64,000 nt of DNA from BOG-931 sp963781725 (lineage in GTDB: Bacteria; Pseudomonadota; Alphaproteobacteria; Rhizobiales; Xanthobacteraceae), in contig CAWAGV010000002.1 in assembly GCA_963781725.1 (NCBI GenBank), positions 124,001 to 188,000 on the forward strand, given 5' to 3'. This document shows positions 25,190 to 33,545 of this stretch, in pieces (position 1 is the first letter of the stretch; each line of letters opens with the position of its first letter). The position numbers were made by a program, and so were the translations under genes. The notes beneath the pieces were generated by a model. The model was not told the DNA's origin. It did no database searches and worked only from the letters and a program-made list of their open reading frames with translations.

Positions 25190-26167
25190 TCACATGCCCT
25201 TGCGCGGATCGTAGGGCTTGTCGCCCTGCCACTTCTTCATCAGCGCTTCGAATTCCGCGTCACCCTTTTCCGGCAGCACGATGCGCACGGTGACGAGCAG
25301 ATCGCCCCGGCCGGCTTTGGCCGGAAAGCCCTTGCCCTTGAGCCGGAACGTTCGCCCGCTTGATGTCCAGGGCGGGATGGTAATCTCGACCGGCTTGTCG
25401 AGTGTCGGTACCCGCACCTTGGCGCCAAGAGCAGCTTCGTAGAGCGTAACGGGAAGCTCGAGCCTGACGTCGGTCACGTCGAGCGTGAAGACCGGATGCG
25501 GCGCGATGTTGACGGTGATCAGCAGATCGCCGGCGCCTGCCTTGCCGGCCATGCCCTGACCCTTCAGCCGGATGTGCTGGCCGTTCATGATCCCGACCGG
25601 GATTTTCACGTCGACATCTTTGCCATTCGGCAAATGCAGCCGTTGTGTTGCGCCATTCGCGGCATCCAGCAGCGACACCGACATTTCTGCCTGAACATCG
25701 GCGCCAACGCCGAAATCTTCCGGCTCGAAGGTCGAGCGCGCGCCGGCGCGGCCGCCGCCAAACGCCTCCCGCAGGATGTCTTCAAAACCGCCAAAGCCAC
25801 CCCCGGCGTTGCCTCCGCCACCAGCGCGGCCGCGGCGCGTCGCGCGGGTAAAACCTTCGGGTCCGAAGCTGAAACTTTCAAAATTCGGATCCTGATTGAA
25901 ACCGGCGCCGGGACCCGCGCCGCCGCCGAATCCCTGAAAGCGGGGCTTGCCCTCGGCGTCGATCTCGCCGCGATCGAAGGCTTTGCGCTTATCTTCGTCG
26001 CCAAGCAGTTCGTTGGCGGCATTCAACTCCGCGAAGCGCGTCGCCGCCTTCGGATCATTCTTGTTGGCGTCAGGATGCAGCTTCTTGGCGAGCCGCCGAT
26101 AGGCGCTCTTGATGTCGGCCGCACTCGCTTTGCGGTCGAGGCCCAAGACTTGGTAGGGATCACGCAT
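25190..26167 (-). CDS. J-domain protein, CbpA/DnaJ-like without zinc-finger
   Basis: A 325-residue class II (type B) J-protein that would deliver substrates to DnaK and stimulate its ATPase. The J-domain is at residues 1-70, with DPYQVLGLDRKASAADIKSA and the HPD motif in KKLHPDANKND. A Gly/Phe-rich region spans about residues 75-130, then the peptide-binding C-terminal domains with GDLLITVNIAPHPVF and a matching GRGDLLVTVRIVLP. The four CxxCxGxG zinc repeats of DnaJ are absent. The ATG at 26167 is preferred over a TTG six bases upstream. No dnaK neighbours are visible. Confidence 0.9.
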   Translation of the reverse strand: MRDPYQVLGLDRKASAADIKSAYRRLAKKLHPDANKNDPKAATRFAELNAANELLGDEDKRKAFDRGEIDAEGKPRFQGFGGGAGPGAGFNQDPNFESFSFGPEGFTRATRRGRAGGGGNAGGGFGGFEDILREAFGGGRAGARSTFEPEDFGVGADVQAEMSVSLLDAANGATQRLHLPNGKDVDVKIPVGIMNGQHIRLKGQGMAGKAGAGDLLITVNIAPHPVFTLDVTDVRLELPVTLYEAALGAKVRVPTLDKPVEITIPPWTSSGRTFRLKGKGFPAKAGRGDLLVTVRIVLPEKGDAEFEALMKKWQGDKPYDPRKGM

Positions 26168-26291
26168 CCCCAATCGACTCCGCTTATTTTCGGGCCGGCC
26201 CCGCCGCCCACCAAAGGCTTAATGTGGGACGGAAGCCGCCATCACGCAACGTGACGGCGAATTGGTACGCCAACCGGGCGATGATAAACTG

Positions 26292-26789
26292 TCAGCCTTG
26301 CTTGAACGGCTTCAGGCTTTTGACTTCCCAGCCGCCCTGGCCGGTGCGGCAGGCCGCCCCTTCCAGCCAGTCCTCGGAACCGCCGTGGACATAGCTCGCC
26401 AGAAAGCCGCGGCATGACTGGCCGCCCTCGATATAGGCCGTCGCGAGCGGGGTGATGTTACCGCTGGCGCCGGTGGCCGGGTTCTGCCACGGCACGCTGG
26501 CTTCCCTGCCGTTGCGCGCCAGTGCGTCGGGTACCGCTGCCCGGGCATAGGCGAGATCGACCTCAGACGGCCTCGCGGCATCCGCGGAGCGCAGACTATG
26601 GCTGGCCGGGTGGCCGATCGAGCCGGTCTGGTTGCCGTCGGCTTCGTCCTGGGACAACAGGGAATGCAGCTGGAAGGAACAGCCGCCAGCAGCAAGGCCG
26701 CACAGCAGCGCCGCAATGCCCGGAAAACAGCGCCGCCGCTGACATAGGCGCGACGCTCTGGTTCCACTATATAAAGGCCGGCTACTCAC
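26292..26789 (-). CDS. RT0821/Lpp0805-like surface lipoprotein (hypothetical)
   Basis: A 165-residue protein from the GTG chosen at 26789; the frame is open up to 26855 but would then overlap the start of pdxH on the other strand. The N-terminus is basic then hydrophobic (GIAALLCGLAAGGCSF) with a near-lipobox cysteine, suggesting a lipoprotein. The C-terminal 60 residues match the surface-antigen type common in Hyphomicrobiales: NITPLATAYIEGGQSCRGFLA and GAACRTGQGGWEVKSLKPF, with two conserved cysteines. Function unknown, probably envelope-associated. The start codon is weakly supported, as no clear ribosome binding site is seen. Confidence 0.65.
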   Translation of the reverse strand: MSSRPLYSGTRASRLCQRRRCFPGIAALLCGLAAGGCSFQLHSLLSQDEADGNQTGSIGHPASHSLRSADAARPSEVDLAYARAAVPDALARNGREASVPWQNPATGASGNITPLATAYIEGGQSCRGFLASYVHGGSEDWLEGAACRTGQGGWEVKSLKPFKQG

Positions 26790-26828
26790 TTCCGGCACGC
26801 AACGCGAACACGTGGAATACCCCTCGGA

Positions 26829-27470
26829 ATGTCCGACGCTGCCTCCATAGAACACCCGGCGTGGTTAATAGGCGGTGACTTCACCGAAGCCGACGAGCCG
26901 GTGCGGCTTTTTGCGGCGTGGTTTGCCGAGGCGAAGCGCTCCGAACCGGTCAACCCCGACGCCATGGCGCTCGCGACCGTCGGGCCGGACGGGATGCCCA
27001 ACGCGCGCATGGTGCTGCTGAAGGGTTTCGATGAGCGCGGCTTCGTGTTTTACACCAACGTCGACAGCATCAAGGGCCATGAGCTTGCCGCGGCACCGAA
27101 GGCCGCGCTGACGTTTTACTGGAAGTCGTTGCAGCGGCAGGTGCGCGCGCGCGGCACGGTGGAACCCGTTACCAAGGAAGAGGCTGACGCTTATTTCGCG
27201 ACCCGGTCGCGCATGGCGCAAATCGGCGCGTGGTCGAGCAAGCAGTCTTCGCCGCTGGAAAGCCGGCTGGCGTTCGAGAAGGCAATTGCGCTCAATACCG
27301 CGAAATTCGGTGTGGGGACCGTGCCGCGGCCGCCATTCTGGTCCGGTTATCGCATCGTACCGCAGGAGATCGAATTCTGGCAGGAGCGGCTGTACCGCCT
27401 GCACGATCGCATCGCCTTCACACGAGAGAGTCCGCAGGTTCCGTGGACCAAGACGCGGCTATATCCGTGA
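26829..27470 (+). CDS. pdxH: Pyridoxamine 5'-phosphate oxidase
   Basis: A 213-residue FMN-dependent oxidase that makes pyridoxal 5'-phosphate from pyridoxamine or pyridoxine 5'-phosphate. FMN-binding segments are visible: GMPNARMVLLKGFDERGFVF, RQVRARGTVEPVTKEEADAY and SRMAQIGAWSSKQSSPLESR. The C-terminal ends in the conserved WTKTRLYP, close to the family's W-x-x-x-R-L-x-P. It is followed 16 bp later by an SDR gene on the same strand. Length and order of motifs are normal. Confidence 0.95.
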   Translation: MSDAASIEHPAWLIGGDFTEADEPVRLFAAWFAEAKRSEPVNPDAMALATVGPDGMPNARMVLLKGFDERGFVFYTNVDSIKGHELAAAPKAALTFYWKSLQRQVRARGTVEPVTKEEADAYFATRSRMAQIGAWSSKQSSPLESRLAFEKAIALNTAKFGVGTVPRPPFWSGYRIVPQEIEFWQERLYRLHDRIAFTRESPQVPWTKTRLYP

Positions 27471-27486
27471 GATTAAAATAACCGTC

Positions 27487-28233
27487 ATGGCAACCACCAC
27501 CAACCAGCCGCGCCGAACGCTTTTGCTGACCGGGGCAAGCCGCGGCATCGGCCACGCGACGGTGAAGCGTTTCTCGGCCGCCGGCTGGCGCGTCATCACC
27601 TGCTCGCGGCATCCGTTTCCGGAAAACTGCCCCTGGGAAGCCGGCCCCGAAGACCACATCCAGGTTGACCTGTCGGACCCGGAAAATACCGAGGAAGCGA
27701 TCGCCGAGACCAAACGCCGCCTGCACGGCGAACTGCATGCGCTTGTCAACAATGCGGCGATCTCGCCAAAGGCCGCCGGCGGCAAGCGGCTCGGCTCGAT
27801 CGAGACCTCGCGCGACGACTGGCATCACATCTTCCAGGTGAATTTTTTCGCCCCGATCATGCTGGCGCGCGGTCTGCTGGACGAGCTCAGCGCCGCGAAG
27901 GGCTCCGTCGTCAACGTCACTTCAATCGCCGGCTCCCGCGTGCATCCCTTCGCCGGCACCGCCTATTCGACGTCAAAAGCGGCGCTCGCCGCTCTGACCC
28001 GCGAGATGGCCGCCGACTTCGGCTCGCGCGGCGTGCGCGTCAATGCCATCGCGCCGGGCGAGATCGACACCGCCATGCTTTCGCCCGGGACGGAGAAGAT
28101 TGTCGAGAACATCCCGATGCACCGACTTGGCACGCCCGACGAGGTCGCCAAGATCATCTATGTGCTGTGTACGGACACAGCGTCCTACGTCAACGGCGCC
28201 GAGATCCATATCAACGGCGGCCAGCACGTCTAG
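27487..28233 (+). CDS. SDR family NAD(P)-dependent oxidoreductase
   Basis: A 248-residue classical short-chain dehydrogenase. The Rossmann motif is LLTGASRGIGHATV, the NNAAIS motif is present, the catalytic serine is in VVNVTSIAGS, and Tyr-x3-Lys is in TAYSTSKAALAALTREMA. The family C-terminus with SYVNGAEIHINGGQ is intact. The ATG at 27487 begins MATTTNQPRR; a longer frame upstream overlaps pdxH and is discounted. Probably co-transcribed with pdxH. A stem-loop lies just after the stop. Substrate unknown. Confidence 0.9.
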   Translation: MATTTNQPRRTLLLTGASRGIGHATVKRFSAAGWRVITCSRHPFPENCPWEAGPEDHIQVDLSDPENTEEAIAETKRRLHGELHALVNNAAISPKAAGGKRLGSIETSRDDWHHIFQVNFFAPIMLARGLLDELSAAKGSVVNVTSIAGSRVHPFAGTAYSTSKAALAALTREMAADFGSRGVRVNAIAPGEIDTAMLSPGTEKIVENIPMHRLGTPDEVAKIIYVLCTDTASYVNGAEIHINGGQHV

Positions 28234-28239
28234 ACATTT

Positions 28240-28261
28240 GCGGCGCCGCGTAAGGCGCCGC
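28240..28261 (+). terminator. Stem-loop after SDR gene
   Basis: An 8-base perfect stem GCGGCGCC / GGCGCCGC (28240-28247 and 28254-28261) with a 6-base loop, just after the SDR stop and 20 bases before the osmC start. No T-tract follows, so it may attenuate or punctuate transcription rather than end it fully. Confidence 0.35.
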
Positions 28262-28280
28262 CGGTTCACAGGAGCAGGAC

Positions 28281-28703
28281 ATGATCCGCAAAGCGAAAGC
28301 CGTATGGCACGGCACCGGCAAAGCCGGAACCGGCGCACTCACGTCGGATTCCGGTGTGCTTTCGAACGCGCCTTATTCGTTCAAGACCCGTTTTGAAAAC
28401 GAAAAGGGCACCAATCCGGAAGAGCTGATCGCCGCGGCGCACGCCGGCTGTTTCACCATGGCGCTTGCCTTTCAGCTCCAGGCGGCAGGTTTTACGCCGA
28501 CGGAACTCAACACCGAAGCCGCGATAACCCTCGAACCGGAGGGTCAAGGCTTTCGCATCAGCCGCTCGGCGCTGACGCTACGCGCCAGCGTGCCGAATAT
28601 CGACGCCGCGAAATTCGCCGAACTTGCCGGCAATGCCGAAAAGGGCTGCCCGGTTTCGAAAGTCCTCAAGGCCGAGATCACGCTCGACGCCAAGCTGGTC
28701 TGA
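28281..28703 (+). CDS. OsmC family peroxiredoxin
   Basis: A 140-residue OsmC-type thiol peroxidase that reduces organic hydroperoxides. The two redox cysteines are in AAHAGCFTMALAF and EKGCPVSKVL, the spacing expected for OsmC rather than Ohr. The start MIRKAKAVWHGTGKAGTGAL is typical of OsmC. The ATG follows AGGAGCAGGAC. It is convergent with a FAD monooxygenase gene that begins 4 bp beyond its stop. The cytoplasmic enzyme probably protects against peroxide stress. Confidence 0.92.
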   Translation: MIRKAKAVWHGTGKAGTGALTSDSGVLSNAPYSFKTRFENEKGTNPEELIAAAHAGCFTMALAFQLQAAGFTPTELNTEAAITLEPEGQGFRISRSALTLRASVPNIDAAKFAELAGNAEKGCPVSKVLKAEITLDAKLV

Positions 28704-28706
28704 TCG

Positions 28707-29867
28707 CTAGATCACGCGGCTGTCGAGGATGCGGTCGCTGGCGGCGATCCGCGCCGATCCGTTCCTTGCGAGTTCGGCGCGGGCCCTGGCGAGGTCGGCC
28801 GGTGTACGGACGGATTGTTCGTCCAGCATCCACTGGTACGAAAAACTGTAGACAAAGGCCGCGCGCGCGTACCGCATCTGCGAATAGCGCATCAGCCGCG
28901 TTTCGAGCGGCGCGTCGTCGGCGAGCACTTCACGCGCCAGCACATAGCCGTCTTCGGCTGCCATCGCCGCGCCTTGCGTCAGATGCGGCGGCGACGTGTG
29001 CGCGGCATCGCCGCCGATGACGACACGGCCTTTGAACCACGGCCACGGCAGCAGGACCGGCTCGATCGGGCTATAGACGATGTCGGACTCCGCGGTGAGC
29101 GAAGCCGCGGTCTTCGCGACGTAACTGCCGTACTGCGCGAGGCGTTCGCGGAACAGATCCGGATAGTCCTCGCGCTTGAACACCGCGTCGGGCGCTTCAG
29201 GGCGGATGTGGAACACGTACATCAGGTCGTTGCTCAGCGGCATGCCGCCGGTCTTGCTGCCGATACCTTGCAGGAATTCCATGCCGCGCACGTCGGCTGG
29301 CCGCGGCACCTGCACCCGCCAGGCGCCATAACCGGAAGGCCGCGGCACAAATGCCGTTCCGCAAAGGTGAAGCCGTGTCGCCGAGCGGATGCCGTCAAAG
29401 CCGGCGAGCAAATCGAAGGAATCGACGCGGCCGTCGGAAAAGGTCACGGTGACGCGGTCGCGATCATCGCTTATTTCATTCACCGACAAGCCGGTGCGCA
29501 TATCCACGCCGGCACGCACAGCGGCGCCGAGCAGAATCTCGTGCAATCGCAAACGTGAGAGCGCGCAAAAGGCCGGGATCCGGTCGTCACCGAGCAAGAA
29601 CTTGTGTTCGACGATCAGTTCGCGATTTTGATCGAAGATGAACATCCGGTCGTAGCTGAACCCACTCGCCAGAAGCTCCGGAAGGACGCCAAGGGCATCA
29701 TAGACGCGAAGCGCATTGGCGGGTTGGCCGAGCCCGACACCGGGGACGTCGAAGGCCGGGCGGCGCTCGATGAGCAAGACCTCAACGCCGCGCCGCGCGA
29801 ATGCGGCCGCAGCCGTCAGCCCGCCGACCCCACCTCCGACCACCAGCACACGCCGAATTTTGCTCAT
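28707..29867 (-). CDS. FAD-dependent aromatic hydroxylase (class A flavin monooxygenase)
   Basis: A 386-residue single-component flavoprotein monooxygenase. The FAD-binding motif is VLVVGGGVGGLTAAAAFARRG at the N-terminus, the DG motif appears as LLAGFDGIRSATRLHL, and the second FAD motif is GRVVIGGDAAHTSPPHLTQG. Such enzymes hydroxylate aromatic or heteroaromatic acids with NAD(P)H and O2. The ATG at 29867 is chosen to keep the family N-terminus. It is divergent from the DUF1185/enamidase-like pair (69 bp apart), suggesting one catabolic cluster. The true substrate is not readable. Confidence 0.87.
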   Translation of the reverse strand: MSKIRRVLVVGGGVGGLTAAAAFARRGVEVLLIERRPAFDVPGVGLGQPANALRVYDALGVLPELLASGFSYDRMFIFDQNRELIVEHKFLLGDDRIPAFCALSRLRLHEILLGAAVRAGVDMRTGLSVNEISDDRDRVTVTFSDGRVDSFDLLAGFDGIRSATRLHLCGTAFVPRPSGYGAWRVQVPRPADVRGMEFLQGIGSKTGGMPLSNDLMYVFHIRPEAPDAVFKREDYPDLFRERLAQYGSYVAKTAASLTAESDIVYSPIEPVLLPWPWFKGRVVIGGDAAHTSPPHLTQGAAMAAEDGYVLAREVLADDAPLETRLMRYSQMRYARAAFVYSFSYQWMLDEQSVRTPADLARARAELARNGSARIAASDRILDSRVI

Positions 29868-29935
29868 TACGCCGCGCGGTTTGACAGACAATCCGACAGT
29901 AGCGAGTATCAAAATCCTCCGCAAAGGATGCCGTC

Positions 29936-30520
29936 ATGCAGATCAAGATCCGCCGCGCATTCACGGTCGTGGAGGAACGCCGCGAGGAAGCCGGGCGCCT
30001 GTCTAATCTGCCGTTGCGCCGCGTCGCCGCGGTTGCGGTCGTGGAGAACCCCTATGCCGGCCGCTACGTCGAGGACCTCAAACCGATGGTCGACGGCAGC
30101 GTTGCCCTTGGCAAAGAACTCGGCGCCCTCGCGCTGTCGGCGTTCGGCAGCCACGAGGTGCAAAGCTACGGTAAAGGCGGCATCGTCGGCGTCAACGGCG
30201 AGCAGGAACATGCCAATGCGCTGCTGACCACCGCATTTGCCAATCCAATCCGCGACCTGCTCGGCGGCGGCGACGCCTGGATTTCATCATTCACGAAAAA
30301 AGGCGGGCCGGGCACGCCGATCGACATTCCGATGAACCACAAGGACGACGTTTACGTGCGCTCGCACTACGACGGCATGTCGCTGGTGCTGCCGGACGCG
30401 CCGATGCCGGACGAAATCGCCGTGATCTTCTGTCTGGCAAACCGCGGCCGGCTGAACGCCCGTGTCGGCGGCCTCACCCACGAAGACGTTGCCGCGCGCA
30501 AGGCCGCGAAGCGATCCTGA
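29936..30520 (+). CDS. DUF1185 ('amino acid synthesis') family protein
   Basis: A 194-residue protein of the DUF1185/AA_synth family (the family name is historical; no reaction is established). Conserved-looking stretches are RRVAAVAVVENPYAGRYVED, LSAFGSHEVQSYGKGGIVG and the C-terminal DEIAVIFCLANRGRLNARVG. Proteins of this family regularly neighbour amidohydrolases and flavin enzymes in catabolic clusters, as here: the stop is 3 bp before the enamidase-like gene. Predicted cytoplasmic. The ATG follows AAAGGATG. Confidence 0.8.
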   Translation: MQIKIRRAFTVVEERREEAGRLSNLPLRRVAAVAVVENPYAGRYVEDLKPMVDGSVALGKELGALALSAFGSHEVQSYGKGGIVGVNGEQEHANALLTTAFANPIRDLLGGGDAWISSFTKKGGPGTPIDIPMNHKDDVYVRSHYDGMSLVLPDAPMPDEIAVIFCLANRGRLNARVGGLTHEDVAARKAAKRS

Positions 30521-30523
30521 TTC

Positions 30524-31711
30524 ATGAAAGTTGCGATCTTCAATATCGCGAAAATCCTGTCGGGCGATATCGCAGCGCCCGTCGCCGCCGGCGACACCAT
30601 CGTCGCCGACGACGGCAAGATCATCTCGATCGGATCCGGCAATGCGCCGGATTGCGACGTGGCTATCGACGCCGGCGGCATGATGGCGATGCCGGGCCTG
30701 ATCGATTCCCACGTGCACATCACTTTCGGCGATTACACGCCGCGGCAAAAGACCGTCGGTTTTCTTGAAAGCTACATCCACGGCGGCGTCACGACCTGCA
30801 TCAGCGCTTCCGAAGTCCACGTGCCGGGACGGCCGCGCGATCCTGCCGGCGTCAAGGCGCTGGCGATCGCCGCGCGAAAATCGTTTGAACACTATCGCCC
30901 GGGCGGCATGCGCGTTCATGCGGGTTCGATCATTCTTGAACCGGACCTGACCGATGCCGACTTTGCAGAGGCTGCCCGCGAAGGCGTCTGGCTGGCCAAG
31001 GCGGGCTTCGGCGCTTTTGCCACGCCTTACGATTACGCACCCTACGTCGCGATGGCGCGGCGCCACGGCATGGTGACCATGGTGCACACCGGCGGTTCGT
31101 CGATCCCGGGGTCAGCGGGGATCTGGGCCGATCACGTGCTCAAGATGCAGCCGGACGTGTCCTATCACGTCAATGGCGGACCGATCGCGATGCCGGATGC
31201 GGATTTCCCGCGCCTGGTCAATGAGAGCGGTATCGCGATGCAGGTTTGCACCGCGGGCAACCTGCGCACCGCGCTACTCGTCGCGCGATTGCTGCGCGAT
31301 GCCGGGCAGCAGGAGCGGCTTCTGATCGCGACCGACACGCCGACCGGCACCGGTGTCATGCCGCTCGGCATGCTCTACACCATGAGCCATCTTGCGGCGC
31401 TGGCGGACGTGCCGCCCGAGATCACCGTGGCCATGGCGACCGGAAACAATGCCGAGGTCTATCGGCTCAACAGCGGCGTGCTGGCGCCCGGCCGCGACGC
31501 CGACATTGCGCTGGTCGATGCCTGCCTCGGCGGATCGCAGGGCGATGCGCTGTCGGCGCTGCGGAACGGCGACATCATGGGCGTCGGCGCCGTCATCACC
31601 AACGGCGTGCCGCGCTTTGTCGGGCGCAGCCGCAATACGCCCGAGACCACGCGGAAAGCGCGCGTCGCCCAGTCCCGCGTGCCGCAGACCTTCTCCGGCG
31701 AGGCGCACTAG
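30524..31711 (+). CDS. Enamidase-like cyclic amidohydrolase
   Basis: A 395-residue metal-dependent amidohydrolase. The first metal motif is PGLIDSHVHITFGDY, followed by PRQKTVGFLESYIHGGVTT, HTGG in TMVHTGGSSIPGS, a histidine in SYHVNGGP and the aspartate in LIATDTPTGTG. The middle (GDYxPRQKT, GVTTxISA) and the end (ATGNNAEVYRLNSGVLAPG, SRNTPE) closely recall enamidase of anaerobic nicotinate breakdown, which opens a tetrahydro-oxonicotinate ring. The comparison is from memory of that sequence and was not checked by alignment. In this aerobic-looking cluster with two flavin hydroxylases, it may open a related cyclic enamide. Confidence 0.8.
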   Translation: MKVAIFNIAKILSGDIAAPVAAGDTIVADDGKIISIGSGNAPDCDVAIDAGGMMAMPGLIDSHVHITFGDYTPRQKTVGFLESYIHGGVTTCISASEVHVPGRPRDPAGVKALAIAARKSFEHYRPGGMRVHAGSIILEPDLTDADFAEAAREGVWLAKAGFGAFATPYDYAPYVAMARRHGMVTMVHTGGSSIPGSAGIWADHVLKMQPDVSYHVNGGPIAMPDADFPRLVNESGIAMQVCTAGNLRTALLVARLLRDAGQQERLLIATDTPTGTGVMPLGMLYTMSHLAALADVPPEITVAMATGNNAEVYRLNSGVLAPGRDADIALVDACLGGSQGDALSALRNGDIMGVGAVITNGVPRFVGRSRNTPETTRKARVAQSRVPQTFSGEAH

Positions 31712-31719
31712 CTCACTGT

Positions 31720-32931
31720 TTAGCGATACAGGAAATCGACCATCGCGGTTTCGGCCAGCACCGCTTCCGGGATGCTATGACGCGCCGAGCGCGAGCGCTC
31801 TTCCGCCGTCTGCGTTGCCTGCAAATAGGCGCCGAGGTGCCGCGCCCGCTCGATGATCCGATCGCCGACCGGAAGCCGCTCCGCCGCAAACTGACGTAAC
31901 CCCGCTGCGATATCGTCCACATCGAGCGCCTTCGCGAGCGAAGCCGCGTCGTCGGCAGCCTTCGACACTCCGGCGCCGACATGCGGACGCGCCACGAAGG
32001 CCGCATCGCCGATAATCGCAACACGGCCGAAGGCAAGCTGCGGACTCGCCAGATCGTAGATCGGCTGCAGCAGCGGCTCGTCGATCAACCGCACGATCGC
32101 GCGGAACTGCGGCGCCAGCAATCGCTCCGCGGCGGCGCGCATCGCGGCGATCGGTTCCTTGCGGATCAGCGGGGGTGGAATCGAGACCGAATGGGTGACG
32201 CCGGCATCGTCGGTCAACAGCCGGGGAAGTTCGGTCGCCTCGTCGGCCGGGCGATACCAGATGACGTTGTAACGGCGATGTCCGGCGCGCAACCCGTCGT
32301 CAGACCCGGTGACCGGATAGCCGAGACATTGCTCGCCGGGCGGCAGGCAAAACGTCATCTGCTCGAACTGCTCGCGGTGAATGTCCGGCGGAATGGCGCT
32401 TTCGGCCAGCAAGCCGCGCCAGGCCACATAGCCAGCATACAGCGGCCCGATGTCCGGCAGACACTGCTGGCGCACCGTCGAGCGCAAACCGTCAGCGCCA
32501 ATCAGCACATCGGCCTCGAGCGACCGGCCATCGCTCATGTGAGCGACGACCTGCGCCGCGCTTTGCTCAAAAGCCGTCAACCCGATGCCGCGGTGGTGGT
32601 GCGCGGGCGGAAACGCATCGCGCAACAAACGGTAGGCGCGCTCCCACGAGGTGAAAATCTGCCGGCATTCGCTTGCGGCAACCACATGGCCCGACTGGTC
32701 GAAGATTTTGCGCTTCGACATCGCGAGGCCAAGGTCGCGGGTGTCGAGGCCGATCCGGTCCAGATGCGCGATCAATTCCGGCTGCGCCACGATACCTGCG
32801 CCGCGGCCGGTGAGTTCGCTGCCCACGCGTTCGAAAATATCGACGGTCCAGCCGCGCCGGCGGAGCATGATGCCCGCCAAAAGCCCGCTCATCGAGCCGC
32901 CGATAACCAAAGCGCGGCGTTGCGTCGCCAT
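31720..32931 (-). CDS. FAD-dependent monooxygenase, 2,6-dihydroxypyridine 3-hydroxylase-like
   Basis: A 403-residue flavin hydroxylase. The FAD motif is ALVIGGSMSGLLAGIMLRRR, followed by GRGAGIVAQPELIAHLDRIG; the DG motif is VLIGADGLRSTVRQQ; YAGYVAWRGLL follows; and the C-terminal motif is GDAAFVARPHVGAGVSKAADD. The GxGIVxQPEL, AGYVxWRG and GDAAxxxRPHxxAGxxKAxDDA patterns are those of 2,6-dihydroxypyridine 3-hydroxylase from nicotine degraders. It is convergent with the enamidase-like gene and divergent from the cupin-like gene, with an operator-like palindrome in the shared promoter region. Likely acts on a hydroxypyridine or similar ring. Confidence 0.82.
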   Translation of the reverse strand: MATQRRALVIGGSMSGLLAGIMLRRRGWTVDIFERVGSELTGRGAGIVAQPELIAHLDRIGLDTRDLGLAMSKRKIFDQSGHVVAASECRQIFTSWERAYRLLRDAFPPAHHHRGIGLTAFEQSAAQVVAHMSDGRSLEADVLIGADGLRSTVRQQCLPDIGPLYAGYVAWRGLLAESAIPPDIHREQFEQMTFCLPPGEQCLGYPVTGSDDGLRAGHRRYNVIWYRPADEATELPRLLTDDAGVTHSVSIPPPLIRKEPIAAMRAAAERLLAPQFRAIVRLIDEPLLQPIYDLASPQLAFGRVAIIGDAAFVARPHVGAGVSKAADDAASLAKALDVDDIAAGLRQFAAERLPVGDRIIERARHLGAYLQATQTAEERSRSARHSIPEAVLAETAMVDFLYR

Positions 32932-32971
32932 GGCGAAATCCCGCTATTTCCCAAGCCGGAAAGGTTTTCTA

Positions 32972-32984
32972 TATTGTCACAATA
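32972..32984. promoter_or_regulatory. Perfect palindrome TATTGTCACAATA, candidate operator
   Basis: A 13-base perfect inverted repeat (arms TATTGT / ACAATA around a central C) lies in the 70-bp gap between the divergent DHPH-like monooxygenase and cupin-like genes. It sits 18 bases before the cupin start and just upstream of its ribosome site, where a repressor of GntR or MarR type could block both directions. No regulator gene is present in the cluster. Confidence 0.5.
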
Positions 32985-33001
32985 ACATCCGGAGGAACGC
33001 T

Positions 33002-33445
33002 ATGGCCTTGAGCATGCTGGAAAAGTCAACCGACCGCGCCGACAGGTCGGCATGGCCGGCCGCGATCTTGGCCGAGTTCGAGCGGGAAAAACAGAATAAC
33101 AACGGTTGCGTCGGCTCCACGCTGCTTTCGGAGAACGAAAAGGTCCGGGTCTGGATCATCCGCCTGGCCCCCGGCGAGCGGATCGGCTTCCACCGCCATG
33201 TGCTCGACTACTTCTGGACCTCGGTGTCCGGCGGGCGCGGCCGTCAACACCTGATGGACGGCACAACGGTCGAATACAGCTATGGCCCGGGCGAAACCCG
33301 GCACGAAACCTACGGCCTCGGCGAATACAAGGTGCACGACCTGGAAAACCTCGGCGACAAGGAGATGGTCTTCATGACCATCGAATTCCTTAACAGCGCC
33401 AATAAGCCGCTCGTCATTCCGGATCGCGTTCGCGCCGCCGCGTAG
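33002..33445 (+). CDS. Cupin-like hypothetical protein
   Basis: A 147-residue small protein with a predicted beta-barrel. The middle part LAPGERIGFHRHVLDYFWTS contains an HxH pair typical of the first cupin motif (metal ligands), and GPGETRHETYGLGEYKVHDL could supply the second motif. The ATG at 33002 follows GGAGGAACGCT. It could be a small ring-modifying or binding enzyme within the catabolic cluster; the family is not firmly recognised. It is divergent from the DHPH-like monooxygenase, and 100 bp upstream of the LIV-type transporter genes. Confidence 0.7.
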   Translation: MALSMLEKSTDRADRSAWPAAILAEFEREKQNNNGCVGSTLLSENEKVRVWIIRLAPGERIGFHRHVLDYFWTSVSGGRGRQHLMDGTTVEYSYGPGETRHETYGLGEYKVHDLENLGDKEMVFMTIEFLNSANKPLVIPDRVRAAA

Positions 33446-33545
33446 TACGGTCTTCCGGGGTCCCTCCCCGCCTGCGGGCCGGGGACCTGATAGCCAAGGC
33501 AGGGCGCTTCTTGCGCACTCACGTGGGGATGAGTGGCTGGGGAAA

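Noticed and set aside
26312..26767. A 151-residue minus-strand frame with a signal-like start near the surface lipoprotein
   Set aside because: Its C-terminal part is Arg/Pro-rich shadow sequence, while the overlapping frame carries the RT0821-type motifs.
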